64,000 bases of DNA from Litorivita sp050633545 (GCA_050633545.1 JBOEGS010000001.1:1-64000); one strand, 5' to 3'; positions 1 to 9,047 are shown, numbered from the stretch's first letter. A program made the numbers and translations. Notes: a model not told the origin generated them from the sequence alone.

Positions 1-43
1 CAACTTTATATGACGACGGACACCTCAGACTGCTGCCAGTTAC

Positions 44-187
44 ATGGCCATGCTTGCCGCTTCACTCAAATGGGCCGCAGATCGGGAAGCCGATGTGCCA
101 TATGACGTCATTATTCGGGCAATGAAAGTTTTATGGGACGATGAAATTCTTGCCCGTTCGGAAGAACGCAACGCAGGCCATCTCTGA
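44..187 (+). other. 47-aa ORF of unknown function, possible gene remnant
   Basis: A short open frame from an ATG encodes an acidic, helix-like peptide (MAMLAASLKW at the start, ERNAGHL at the end). A second frame from about 184 also looks protein-like (LTELDQIFNA), so the stretch may be the frameshifted end of a once longer gene now cut off by the insertion sequence that begins at 338. The frame is closed upstream by a TGA at 11. No clear ribosome binding site is visible and no function can be given. Between 188 and 337 nothing else is recognisable. Confidence 0.25.
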
Positions 188-401
188 CAGAGCTGGATCA
201 AATTTTTAACGCTGTACTTGCCAACAAGCGGCAAAAAATTCCTGTAGTCACCATAAGTGTATTCGCAATTTAATCGTGTCGACGCCTTAGCGAGATTTGC
301 CGGCTTCGCTGGAGCGACCTGAACGTCTCTGAAAGTATGACCTGCTCCCCTGAAAAGTCCGGTGCTTTGAGTTAGCCTGTTCTCCAACAAGGAGACAGAC
401 G

Positions 402-656
402 ATGAAGAGAAGCCGTTTCAGCGAAGAACAAATCATTGGGATATTGAGCTGGGCTTGGCGCGAAGGAGCTTTGCCGTAAGCATGGTGTCAGCGACGCGAC
501 ATTCTACAAATGGCGGTCCAAGTATGGCGGGATGGAAGTATCTGACGCAAAAAGCTGAAGGCGCTTGAGGTCGAGAATGCCAAGCTGAAGAAGTTATTGG
601 CAGAGCAGGTGATGGATGTGTCGACGCTTAAGGAAATGCTGGGAAAAAACTTTTGA
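402..656 (+). pseudogene. IS3-family OrfA (HTH subunit), frameshifted
   Basis: OrfA of IS3 elements supplies the N-terminal helix-turn-helix and leucine zipper of the OrfAB transposase. Here the expected protein is spread over different frames. It starts MKRSRFSEEQIIGIL, resumes in another frame as RKHGVSDATFYKWRSKYGG, and resumes again as KLKALEVENAKLKKLLAEQ before a TGA at 654. At least two indels therefore separate the start, the HTH and the zipper. The start ATG at 402 follows a good AAGGAGA site. Clearly non-functional. Confidence 0.8.
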
Positions 657-729
657 GGATGTGGCCATTTCCGCCATTGGTCCGAGGACAATGGACGCAT
701 GATCGCGACGCAATGCTGCGGCCTGGGCC

Positions 730-1542
730 ATGAAAGAGAAGCAATACAATCAAAAGCGGGCCTGCGCCTTGGCTGGGATCGACCCGCGTGTTTATCGGCG
801 TGTGTCGAAGCGCTCAGCAGACGTTGATCTGCGAGATCGATTGAAGGAGCTGTCATCTGAACGACGTCGATTTGGCTACCGCCGTTTGCACATCCTGCTC
901 AAGCGAGAGGGCTGGCAGGTGAACTGGAAGAAGCTGTATCGGATCTACCGCGAAGAAGGGTTAACAGTCCGGAAACGGGGCGGTCGCAAGCGCGCAGTGG
1001 GCACCAGAGCACCGATGGCGGTTCCGCAAGGGCGAAACCAGCGGTGGTCGCTCGACTTCGTGTCTGACAGCTTGTCATGTGACCGCCGGTTCCGCATTCT
1101 TAATGTGATCGATGACTTCAGCCGCGAATGTCTGGCCGCTGTAGTCGATACGTCTCTATCTGGTGACCGCGTTGCGCGTGAATTGGACCGTATTGCTGAG
1201 ATGCGCGGCTGCCCCTGCATGGTGGTCAGCGATAATGGAACAGAGCTCACTTCGAATGCGATCCTGAAATAGCAGGAAGACCGGAAGGTAGACTGGCATT
1301 ACATCGCACCCGGCAAGCCAATGCAGAACGGGTTCGTCGAAAGCTTCAATGGCAGGATGCGCGACGAATGCCTAAATGAGCACCTGTTCGATAACCTACG
1401 CCATGCCCGCAACCTGATCGCAGCGTGGCGTATCGACTTCCACCACCACCGCCCACACACAAGCCTCGCTGGTCTGACGCCAGCGGAATATGCTATCCGG
1501 TCAGAAGAGGACCAAATCCTGAACAGAGCTAACCTAAATTAG
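730..1542 (+). pseudogene. IS3-family OrfB integrase-type transposase, nonsense-interrupted
   Basis: This is the rve-type catalytic part of an IS407-like transposase. The first catalytic Asp lies in WSLDFVSD and the second in VVSDNGTE. An in-frame TAG at 1270 (probably a former TGG Trp codon, ILK-W-QED) then separates them from the catalytic Glu in NGFVESFNGRMRDECLN. Reading continues in the same frame to a TAA at about 1540, so a single base change removed activity. The N-terminal fusion region with OrfA upstream of 730 is also decayed. Confidence 0.85.
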
Positions 1543-1565
1543 CGGACTCAATGGGGAGCAGGTCA

Positions 1566-2404
1566 CGTGTTATGGCGGAAGGAGAACTCCTTGACATAGC
1601 GGTGCAGGTGCTTGGCGCTCATGTAGTGATAGATGCCGATGTAGCCGCGCTTAAGCAGCGACCAGAAGCTTTCAATGCCATTGGTGTGCGCCATGTCGCG
1701 GACATACTCACCAGCGGAGTGATTGATGCGAATGTGTTTGTAGCCCGCACCAGTCAGGCCAATGTAGCCACCATGCGTGTCTGTGACGATAGTTGCGCCA
1801 GATTCGCAGTGTTCGCGCGCGAAGCGCGTAAGGGTTGATGCTTTGGTGTTCTCAACAACAACCGCCCGAACTTCGCCAGCTTCATCTCGAACACCTACAA
1901 CAGCGGTCTTGCCCACTGTGCCCGACCTGCGCGAAGCTTCTTATCGGCATGTTTGTTGCGCTCTTTGCCACCAACATACGTTTCATCAATCTGGACCTGA
2001 CCGCCCATATGATCGTCACGGTCTTTCAGCCATGTTTCGCGAATGCGCTGTGCAAGAAACCATGCGGTTTTTTGGGTGACGCCAAGTTCACGCGCCACTT
2101 GGGTGCTAGGGATACCCTTGCGGGCGCTGGTCAGCATGTAGATCGCCAGAAGCCACTTTTGTAGGGGAAGGCGGCTCTCGGCCAGAACTGCAGCCGTGCG
2201 GACGCTGAAATGCTTGCGGCAGCCCTTGTAGCGATAAGGCATTGGCTTGTGATCTTTGCACTCTGTGACCTCAACAGAACCGCAGTGACCACAAACCGGA
2301 GTGTTGCCCCAACGCTTTGCTTCAAAGAACTTGCGAGCGGCTTCCTCATTTGGGAACTTGTTGAAGAACTCAAAAGTAGAAAGTGTTTCGGGCTTCTTTG
2401 ACAT
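1566..2404 (-). pseudogene. IS1595-family transposase, frameshifted and truncated
   Basis: The gene begins MSKKPETLSTFEF at 2404 and has the N-terminal zinc ribbon of the ISXO2-like transposases. The first CxxC is intact (CGHC), but in the second the leading Cys is Tyr (YKGC). The catalytic Asp in QIDETYVGGKE is present. A one-base deletion near 1916-1922 shifts the frame, after which the protein continues as VGVRDEAGEVRAVV through VTDTHGGY and NGIESFWSLLKRGY. The reading frame stops where the IS3 element begins, and roughly 35-40 C-terminal residues expected for the family are missing. Three independent lesions make it inactive. Confidence 0.85.
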
Positions 2405-2494
2405 GGGCAGCACTCCTTATGCCACCCGCACAACCTAACTAGCCAATCCAGTCGACGGATATTTGGCTAGTTACTAGTTAAGTGTATAGGTCCC
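1566..2494 (-). mobile_element. Truncated IS1595-family element
   Basis: An IS1595-type transposase gene on the minus strand identifies the element. Its outer end is inferred near 2494, where GGGACCTATACACTT (read on the minus strand) directly precedes resumed P450 coding sequence; this is probably the terminal repeat. The other end is missing because the IS3 element starts at 1565, within the last part of the transposase gene. Without the second end, neither the repeat nor the target duplication can be verified. Confidence 0.7.
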
Positions 2495-2499
2495 AATTT

Positions 2500-2991
2500 T
2501 TACTGGTGGGCATCATCGCCCCCACGACCTTCATCGGCTCGATGGCCGTGCATCTGGCCCGCCACCCCGAGCATCACAATGCGCTGCGCGCCGACCCCTC
2601 GCTGATCCTTGACGCAACCGAAGAGCTGCTGCGGCTTTACACCCCCTATCGCGGCTTTGCCCGCACCGCGCGCGCGGACACGCAAATCGCCGGTTGCCCG
2701 ATCAAGGCAGGCGATCCTGTGGCGGTGGTTTTCACCTCGGCCAACCGCGACGGCGAGATCTTTCCCGATCCTCACAGCTATCGCCTAGACCGGCCCGCCC
2801 GCGACCTGCTGACCTTCGGGCGCGGCCCGCATATGTGTCCGGGTGCGCCTTTGGCACGGCTATTGTTGCGTGAGGTCTTGTTGCAATTTACCGCCAAGAT
2901 CACGCGGTTCGAGCAAATCAGCCCGATCGAGATGACCCGCTGGCCCGAATACGGGCCTCTTAGCGTCTCTTTTCGTGTCGCTCCCGCCTGA
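2500..2991 (+). pseudogene. Cytochrome P450, 5'-truncated by an insertion sequence
   Basis: Only the C-terminal part of a P450 haem monooxygenase remains. It begins in the I-helix (LVGIIAPTTFIG) and retains the K-helix ExxR (EELLR) and the haem-binding loop FGRGPHMCPGAP with its Cys ligand. About 160 of an expected 400 residues survive. Translation would have to start from a GTG inside the IS1595 end (2482), giving a protein without the substrate-binding half. The I-helix lacks the usual acidic-Thr pair (Pro precedes Thr-Thr). It lies just upstream of the catabolic operons and may once have supplied a hydroxylation step. Confidence 0.85.
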
Positions 2992-3090
2992 TTGTTGATG
3001 GCCCCGCGCGGCGGCAAAGCGCGGCGCAGGGCCGACAAGGGGCAATTTGAGCCCCCTCACCTGCACCGCTGGCGGGGCCGAATTCACGCA

Positions 3091-3138
3091 TTGACCCGAT
3101 CCTGACGGGACTTTAGAGTTCACCCTGACACGCGTCAG
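3091..3138 (+). promoter_or_regulatory. Promoter with TetR-type operator for the phosphotransferase-carboxylase operon
   Basis: TTGACC at 3091-3096 and TAGAGT at 3114-3119 are 17 nt apart, a good sigma-70 promoter. The perfect palindrome CTGACACGCGTCAG at 3125-3138 covers the expected transcription start. The same palindrome class, again behind TTGACC, occurs at 12901-12914 and 13991-14004. The positions suit repression by the TetR protein encoded at 13068-13748. The assignment of this regulator to the sites is inferred. Confidence 0.65.
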
Positions 3139-3222
3139 GACATGTTGCCGCAGCTTTGAGGAGGGCCGCGAGCAGACAGCCTGACGCCTGTCCGCAGGCG
3201 CGCGACGGAGGGGGAACGCAAG

Positions 3223-3297
3223 ATGCACAGCATGGGCAAGCTTTGGCCTGATCGGGCCGGTCCTATGGGTCAACCCTGCGGCGCCCCTGCCCGATGA
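3223..3297 (+). CDS. 24-aa leader ORF overlapping the phosphotransferase start
   Basis: A strong GGAGGGGG site lies about 8 nt before ATG 3223. The 24-codon frame (MHSMGKLWPDRAGP at its start) ends in an ATGA overlap with the phosphotransferase start at 3294, which itself has no good ribosome binding site. This arrangement suggests translational coupling. It could equally be a chance frame if the downstream gene actually begins elsewhere; no function is assigned to the peptide. Confidence 0.35.
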   Translation: MHSMGKLWPDRAGPMGQPCGAPAR

Positions 3298-4391
3298 GCG
3301 CGCCGCAAAACAGCAGCGCGCCGCAGATCATCGCTCCCCTCAAGGCGCATATTTTTGACGGCGAGGCTCTGGCCGCATGGCTCGCGCCGCATCTACCCGA
3401 GGCGGCGCAGGGGCTGCACATCGGACAGTTTCAAGGCGGCATGTCGAACCCGACCTATCTGCTCACCACGCGCTCTGGCCGCCGTTTGGTTTTGCGCAAA
3501 AAACCGCCCGGTGTTTTGCTGCCGCGCGCCCATGCGGTGGACCGCGAATACCGCGTGATGCGCGCGCTTGGCCCGACCGAGGTGCCGGTGCCCGAAATGA
3601 TCGCCTATTGCGATGATCCCGATGTGATCGGGGCGGAATTTTTCATTATGGATTATGTCGAGGGCCGCATTATCCCCGACCCCGCGATGGGACCCGTGGC
3701 GCGCGCGGATCGCCCTGCCTTGGCCTATGCGCTGATCGATACATTGGCGGCGCTGCACCTTGTCGATTGGCGCGCGGCGGGGCTTGAGGGCTTTGGCCGT
3801 CCTGAAAACTACCTCGGGCGTCAAACCATCCGCTGGGCCGCGCAATATGAAAGCGCCAAGCCCGATCTGCCCGATGATTTCGATTATAGCGATATGGATT
3901 GGCTGCAGGGCTGGCTGGGCGAGCATGCGGATGCAAGCCATGACGCCAGCATCGTGCATGGCGATTACCGGCTCGGCAATACGGTGGTCGATGCGGCCGC
4001 GCCGCGCGTGGCGGCGGTGCTCGATTGGGAGCTATCGACCATTGGCCATCCTTTGGGCGATCTGGCCTATACCTGCCTGCCCTACCGGTTGCCGCAGGGC
4101 ATTGCGGGGCGGATCGATCCGGTGGAGGACGCTGTGCCGCGCGAGGACGAGATCATCGCGCGCTACTGCGCCCGCACGGGGCGCGACGGCATCCCCGAAT
4201 GGCCGGTCTTTCTTGCCTTTGCCTGTTTTCGCTACGCCGCGATTGTCCAAGGCGTGGCCGCCCGCGCCGCCAAAGGCAACGCCAGCAGCGCCAGCGCCGA
4301 TCCTCTGCGCGACGGCGCGCGCGCCCGCGCGGTGGCGCAGATCGGCGCCGATATCGCGCGCCGCATGGACCGGCGCAAAACCGAAATGTAA
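3294..4391 (+). CDS. APH-family phosphotransferase (ACAD10/11 kinase-domain-like)
   Basis: A 365-aa aminoglycoside-phosphotransferase-fold kinase. Visible are a nucleotide loop (FQGGMSNPTY, 47-56), a candidate ATP Lys in LVLRKK (65-70), the catalytic loop HGDYRLGN (222-229) and the metal-binding LDWE (243-246). The family includes the kinase domain of ACAD10/11 and LvaA of levulinate catabolism, which phosphorylate 4-hydroxyacyl-CoA; a true antibiotic kinase is unlikely in this context. It is the first main gene of an operon with the acyl-CoA carboxylase (51-nt gap) and the Old Yellow Enzyme, behind a TetR-type operator. The ATG at 3294 is weak and may depend on coupling to the leader ORF. 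The substrate is inferred, not shown. Confidence 0.8.
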   Translation: MSAPQNSSAPQIIAPLKAHIFDGEALAAWLAPHLPEAAQGLHIGQFQGGMSNPTYLLTTRSGRRLVLRKKPPGVLLPRAHAVDREYRVMRALGPTEVPVPEMIAYCDDPDVIGAEFFIMDYVEGRIIPDPAMGPVARADRPALAYALIDTLAALHLVDWRAAGLEGFGRPENYLGRQTIRWAAQYESAKPDLPDDFDYSDMDWLQGWLGEHADASHDASIVHGDYRLGNTVVDAAAPRVAAVLDWELSTIGHPLGDLAYTCLPYRLPQGIAGRIDPVEDAVPREDEIIARYCARTGRDGIPEWPVFLAFACFRYAAIVQGVAARAAKGNASSASADPLRDGARARAVAQIGADIARRMDRRKTEM

Positions 4392-4442
4392 TCCGCGCCG
4401 CCGCCGCCCGCCCCTCTCCCCAACATGCCCAAGGACCGTAAG

Positions 4443-7400
4443 ATGAGCCTTTCCTCCCATCGCCCGATAACCAAGCTGTTGATCGCCAATCGCGGCGAGA
4501 TCGCCCTGCGCATCGCGCGCAGCGCCGCCGAGATGGGGATCGAAACCGTAGCCATCGCCCCCGAGGATGACGCGCAAAGCCTGCACCTGCGCCGCTGCGA
4601 CGGATTTGTCTTGCTCGCGGGCGCGGGGCCGCGCGCCTATCTCGATATCGATGCGGTGATCGATGCGGCCAAACAGAGCGGAGCCGATGCCGTCCACCCC
4701 GGCTACGGTTTTTTGGCCGAAAGCGCGGTTTTCGCCGCCAAGGTCGAGGCGGCGGGGCTGACCTTTGTCGGGCCGACGCCGCAAAGCCTCGCGCTCTTTG
4801 GCGACAAGCTGGCCGCCAAGGCCCATGCGCAAAACCTCGGCGTGCCGGTTCTGGAGGGGACCACGGGGCCGACGACATTGGCCGAGGCGGCAAAATTTCG
4901 CGCCGCCCTGCCGCAAGGGGCATCGATGTTGATCAAGGCCGTTGCAGGCGGCGGCGGGCGCGGGATGCGGGTGATCGGCGCGGGTGATGATCTGGAGGCG
5001 GGCTATGCGCGTTGCACCTCCGAGGCCGAGGCGGCCTTTGGCAATGGCGCGGTCTATGTCGAGCGCTACCTGCCCGCCGCGCGCCATATCGAGGTGCAAA
5101 TTCTGGGCGACGGCACCGGCGGCGTGATCGATTTCGCCGAACGCGAATGCACGCTGCAGCGCCGCCATCAAAAGCTGGTCGAGATCGCGCCCAGCCCCTC
5201 GCTGAACGCGCAGATGCGCCAAAGCCTGACCGAAAGGGCCACGCGCCTTGCCCAAAGCGACGCCTATCGCTCGCTGGGCACATTCGAATTTTTGATGTCC
5301 GAAGAAGGGCTTGGCGGCGAGCAATTCTTTTTCATCGAGGCCAATCCGCGCATTCAGGTCGAACATACGGTGAGCGAGGAGCTTTTCGGCATCGACCTTG
5401 TGGCGCTGCAATTGCGCATTGCGGCGGGGGCCTCTTTGGCCGATCTGGGCCTTGATGCGCCCGCCCCCCTGCCCGCCGGTTGGGCAATCCAGACGCGGAT
5501 CAATATGGAGCGGATGGACGCGCAGGCGCAGGCCTTGCCCACCGGCGGGCGCATCGCCGTCTATGAGCCGCCGACGGGTGCGGGGCTGCGCACCGACGGG
5601 TTTGCCACGGCGGGCTATGAGACCTCGGCGCGCTATGACAGCCTTCTGGCCAAGCTCGTCACCCATTCCAAAGCCCCCGATTTTGCCGCCGCCCTCGCCA
5701 AAGCAGGGCGCGCCTTGGGCGAGTTTCGCATCGAAGGCGTCGAGACCAATACCCCATGGCTGCGCGGCCTCATCGCCCATCCCGACGTCATCGCCAACCG
5801 GATCACCACGCGGTTCATCGACGATCACGCGGCGGCGCTTTTCGAGGCCGCTGGCGCATATGCCTCGGATGATGTCGGGGCGCCCGCTCCTGCCGCGCAT
5901 AAGGCCGCCGATCCCGCCCGCGCGCCGATCCCCGAGGGCAGCACCCCCGCAAGCGCGCCGATGCAAGCCACGGTGATCGCGGTTCTGGCCGCCGCAGGCG
6001 ACAGGGTGCAAGCGGGCCAAGAGATCGCCATTCTCGAAGCGATGAAGATGGAGCATGTGATCACCGCAGCGGTGAGCGGGCGCATCAGCGCGATTTGCGC
6101 GCAGGCCGGACAAACCGTGATGGAAGGCGCGCCGGTCCTTGCCATCGCGCCCGAGCAGGGCAGCGCGGCCGAGCAGGCGGTGCAAGAGCGCGTGGATCTT
6201 GACCATATCCGCCCCGATCTGGCCGAACTGGAGCAGCGGCGCAGATATGGCATGGATGAAAACCGCCCCGAGGCCGTCGCCAAACGCCATGCCCGCGGCC
6301 ATCAGACCGCACGCGAGAATATCGCGCAGGTCTGCGATGCGGGCAGTTTCAAGGAATACGGCGAATTTGCCATCGCCGCGCAAATCCAGCGTCGCAGCAT
6401 GGAAGACTTGGTCGAGAACACCACAGGCGACGGTATCCTGACGGGGCTTGGGCGGGTCAATGGCGACCAGTTCGGCGATGATCTGGCGCGCTGCGCCTTT
6501 GCGGTGGGCGATTATATGGTGCTCGCCGGCACCCAAGGACAGCGCCACCACCGCAAGCTTGACCGGATTTTGAAAGTCGCCGAGGAATGGACCATCCCCT
6601 TGGTGCTCTTTGCCGAAGGCGGCGGCGGACGGCCTGGCGATACCGAACGTTTTGTCTATTCGGGCATGTCGACGCCGACCTTTAGCCAATTGGCCAATCT
6701 GTCGGGCAAGGTGCCATTGGTGGGCATCGTTTCGGGGCGGTGTTTTGCGGGCAATGCGGCGCTGGTGGGGTGCTGCGACGTGATCATCGCCGATGAGAGC
6801 AGCAACCTCGGCATGGCCGGCCCTGCGATGATCGAGGGCGGCGGTTTGGGCATTTACCCGCCCGAAGAGATCGGCCCCATAGACGTGCAATCGGCCAATG
6901 GCGTGGTCGATATCCGCGTCAAGGACGAGGCCGAGGCCTGCAAGATCGCGCGCAAATACCTGTCGTATTTCCAAGGCGCGACAACGGATTGGACCGCGCC
7001 GGACGCGCGCGCATTGCGCCATGTGGTGCCGCAAAACCGGCTGCGCTCCTACGAGGTGCGCGATGCGATCGACGGGATGGCGGATGTGGGATCGGTGCTT
7101 GAATTGCGCCGCGAATTCGGCGTCGGGATCGTCACGGCCTTTGTGCGTATAGAGGGGCGGCCTTTTGGCGTGATTGCCAATAATTCCAAACATTTGGGCG
7201 GCGCGATTGATGCGGATGCCTCGGACAAGGCGGCGCGGTTCATGCAGCTATGCGATGCCTTTGACATCCCGATGATCTCGCTGTGCGACACGCCTGGTTT
7301 CATGGTCGGACCCGAGGCCGAACGCAGCGCCCTGGTGCGCCATGTCAGCCGCTTGTTCGTCACCGCCCGCTCGCTCAGCGTGCCGGTTTTCGCGGTGGTT

Positions 7401-7763
7401 TTGCGCAAATGCTACGGGCTGGGCGCGATGGGCATGATCGGCGGCGGCACTTATGACAACTTCATGTCGGTGTCTTGGCCGACAGGCGAATTTGGCCCGA
7501 TGGGGCTGGAGGGCGCGGTGACTTTGGGCTTTCGGCGCGAGCTCGACGCAGTCACGGACGCGGGCGAGAAAAAGGCGCTTTACGACAAGCTCGTGGCGCA
7601 GATGTATGAGCAAGGCAAGGCGATCAAAGTGGCGCAAACGCTGGAGATCGACGCAGTGATCGATCCGGCCGAAACGCGCGACTGGCTGTTGGCGGGGCTG
7701 CGTTCGGTGCGGCTTCGCCCGCCCTTGTCGGGTCGCAAACGCGCCATGGTCGACCCGTGGTGA
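4443..7763 (+). CDS. Single-chain biotin-dependent acyl-CoA carboxylase
   Basis: A 1106-aa multidomain carboxylase. The N-terminal biotin carboxylase (about 1-450) starts KLLIANRGEIALRIAR and carries the glycine-rich AVAGGGGRGMR loop. A biotinyl domain follows with EAMKMEH (Lys about 535), then fused beta and alpha carboxyltransferase halves (about 590-1106; GGGRPGD, FAGNAALVGC, CYGLGAMGMIGGG). Single polypeptides of this order are known as long-chain or broad-range acyl-CoA carboxylases that form homo-hexamers; propionyl-, acetyl- or longer acyl-CoA are possible substrates. The start at 4443 is preferred over 4425 because AAGGA lies 7 nt upstream of it. It is the second main gene of the TetR-linked operon. 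Confidence 0.9.
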   Translation: MSLSSHRPITKLLIANRGEIALRIARSAAEMGIETVAIAPEDDAQSLHLRRCDGFVLLAGAGPRAYLDIDAVIDAAKQSGADAVHPGYGFLAESAVFAAKVEAAGLTFVGPTPQSLALFGDKLAAKAHAQNLGVPVLEGTTGPTTLAEAAKFRAALPQGASMLIKAVAGGGGRGMRVIGAGDDLEAGYARCTSEAEAAFGNGAVYVERYLPAARHIEVQILGDGTGGVIDFAERECTLQRRHQKLVEIAPSPSLNAQMRQSLTERATRLAQSDAYRSLGTFEFLMSEEGLGGEQFFFIEANPRIQVEHTVSEELFGIDLVALQLRIAAGASLADLGLDAPAPLPAGWAIQTRINMERMDAQAQALPTGGRIAVYEPPTGAGLRTDGFATAGYETSARYDSLLAKLVTHSKAPDFAAALAKAGRALGEFRIEGVETNTPWLRGLIAHPDVIANRITTRFIDDHAAALFEAAGAYASDDVGAPAPAAHKAADPARAPIPEGSTPASAPMQATVIAVLAAAGDRVQAGQEIAILEAMKMEHVITAAVSGRISAICAQAGQTVMEGAPVLAIAPEQGSAAEQAVQERVDLDHIRPDLAELEQRRRYGMDENRPEAVAKRHARGHQTARENIAQVCDAGSFKEYGEFAIAAQIQRRSMEDLVENTTGDGILTGLGRVNGDQFGDDLARCAFAVGDYMVLAGTQGQRHHRKLDRILKVAEEWTIPLVLFAEGGGGRPGDTERFVYSGMSTPTFSQLANLSGKVPLVGIVSGRCFAGNAALVGCCDVIIADESSNLGMAGPAMIEGGGLGIYPPEEIGPIDVQSANGVVDIRVKDEAEACKIARKYLSYFQGATTDWTAPDARALRHVVPQNRLRSYEVRDAIDGMADVGSVLELRREFGVGIVTAFVRIEGRPFGVIANNSKHLGGAIDADASDKAARFMQLCDAFDIPMISLCDTPGFMVGPEAERSALVRHVSRLFVTARSLSVPVFAVVLRKCYGLGAMGMIGGGTYDNFMSVSWPTGEFGPMGLEGAVTLGFRRELDAVTDAGEKKALYDKLVAQMYEQGKAIKVAQTLEIDAVIDPAETRDWLLAGLRSVRLRPPLSGRKRAMVDPW

Positions 7764-7895
7764 GGACCTGTGCGCCTATGATATAAAGGCCTGTGCGCTC
7801 ACGAAAAAATGCCGCAGCGTCGCGGGCGGGCCGCCCCATTGCGGCGGCGGTTTTTTGGATCGACACTGGGCCAACAGATTAAGGAGAGGACCCCC

Positions 7896-9026
7896 ATGTC
7901 ACCCAAAGACAATAGCGCAAAGCGCAGCCCCGATACATTGTTCCGCCCGATTACCATCGGCTCGATGCAGCTTCCCAACCGTATCGTCATGGCGCCGATG
8001 ACGCGCAATATGGCCAAAAGCGGCATCGTCAGCGCCGATAACGCCGGATATTACCGCCGTCGCGCCGAAGGCGGCGTCGGCTTGATCTTGTCGGAGGGCA
8101 CGGTGGTCGACCGCCCCGCCTCGCGCAACCTCGAACATGTGCCGTTCTTTCACGGCGATGCGGCGCTGGCCGGTTGGAAAGAGGTGATCGACGCGGTCCA
8201 TGAGGCAGGCGGCAAAATGGGGCCGCAAATCTGGCACACGGGATCGACGGACAACTCCACCGCTTGGGGGCCCGAAGCCGATAAGGAAAGCCCCTCGGGC
8301 AACAACGGCGCCGACAAACCCGTGGGCCACGCGATGAGCGATGAAGACGTCGCCGACACGATCGCCGCCTTTGCCCGCGCCGCCGCCGATGCGGAGCGGC
8401 TCGGCTTCGATATGACCGAAATTCACGGCGCGCATGGCTATTTGCTAGATCAGTTCTTGTGGGATGTGACCAACCAGCGCAGCGACAAATGGGGCGGCGA
8501 AACCCTGCCCGAACGGGCGCGGATCATGGTCGAACTGGTCAAGGCCGTGCGCGGCGCGGTCAGCGCGGATTACCCGATTTTCTTGCGTTTGAGCCAGTGG
8601 AAACAACAAGATTACAGCGTGCGCCTTGCCCCCACCCCTGCCGAGCTTGAGGCATGGTTGATGCCGATCAGCGACGCGGGCGTTGACGTTTTCCATTGCT
8701 CGCAGCGCCGTTTCTGGGAGCCTGAATTCCCCGAAGTGGACGGCGAAGAAGGCCTCAATTTCGCGGGCTGGGCCAAGAAAATCACCGGCAAGGTGACCTG
8801 CTCGGTCGGCTCGGTCGGATTGAACGGCGATTTCTTCAAGGCCTTCCGCGGCGAGGGCGCAGAAGGCGCGAGCATCGACGGATTGCTCGACCGGATGGAG
8901 CGCGACGAATTCGATCTTATCGCCGTTGGACGGATTTTGCTGAGCGAGCCCAATTGGGTCAACATGCTGCGCGCGGGCGAGGACTTGCCCGGATTTGACG
9001 GCGCCTCGATGGGCCAGCTGGTTTAA
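7896..9026 (+). CDS. Old Yellow Enzyme-family NADH:flavin oxidoreductase
   Basis: A 376-aa FMN-dependent TIM-barrel enoate-reductase-like protein. N-terminal LPNRIVMAPMTRN, the active-site segment EIHGAHGYLLDQFLW and the C-terminal FMN phosphate site (VGRILLSEPNWV) are typical. Such enzymes reduce activated C=C bonds; the lack of an additional Fe-S and FAD half separates it from 2,4-dienoyl-CoA reductase FadH. A strong AAGGAGAGGA precedes ATG 7896. The 132-nt gap to the carboxylase contains a repeated CCTGTGCGC but no terminator, so co-transcription is likely. Its role in the island may be removal of an unsaturation. Confidence 0.88.
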   Translation: MSPKDNSAKRSPDTLFRPITIGSMQLPNRIVMAPMTRNMAKSGIVSADNAGYYRRRAEGGVGLILSEGTVVDRPASRNLEHVPFFHGDAALAGWKEVIDAVHEAGGKMGPQIWHTGSTDNSTAWGPEADKESPSGNNGADKPVGHAMSDEDVADTIAAFARAAADAERLGFDMTEIHGAHGYLLDQFLWDVTNQRSDKWGGETLPERARIMVELVKAVRGAVSADYPIFLRLSQWKQQDYSVRLAPTPAELEAWLMPISDAGVDVFHCSQRRFWEPEFPEVDGEEGLNFAGWAKKITGKVTCSVGSVGLNGDFFKAFRGEGAEGASIDGLLDRMERDEFDLIAVGRILLSEPNWVNMLRAGEDLPGFDGASMGQLV

Positions 9027-9047
9027 CCGAAGCGGCCGCAGAGGCAA

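Larger units (their letters stand above)
338..1565 (+). mobile_element. Degenerate IS3-family element, IS407-like group
   Basis: The ends are imperfect inverted repeats. The left end reads TGACCTGCTCCCC at 338-350 and the right end, reverse-complemented from 1565, begins with the same 13 bases, with weaker similarity for about 30 more. The 1228-bp length and the orfA/orfB layout fit the IS407 group of IS3. Flanking tetranucleotides differ (AGTA on the left, CGTG on the right), so no target duplication is visible. The right end lies inside the 3' part of an IS1595-type transposase gene whose remainder is not found on the left. Both reading frames are broken, so the copy should not move unaided. 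Confidence 0.85.

Noticed and set aside
1551..2401. Plus-strand frames opposite the IS1595 transposase
   Set aside because: Antisense to a recognisable, though broken, transposase.
3294..4391. Reading the APH-fold gene as an aminoglycoside resistance determinant
   Set aside because: Its operon with an acyl-CoA carboxylase and its ACAD10/11-like motifs favour a catabolic kinase.
4032..7193. 1053-aa open frame on the minus strand
   Set aside because: It lies opposite the carboxylase with its full set of domain motifs. The minus-strand product is Arg/His/Gly-rich without motifs, as expected for an antisense shadow in high-GC DNA.
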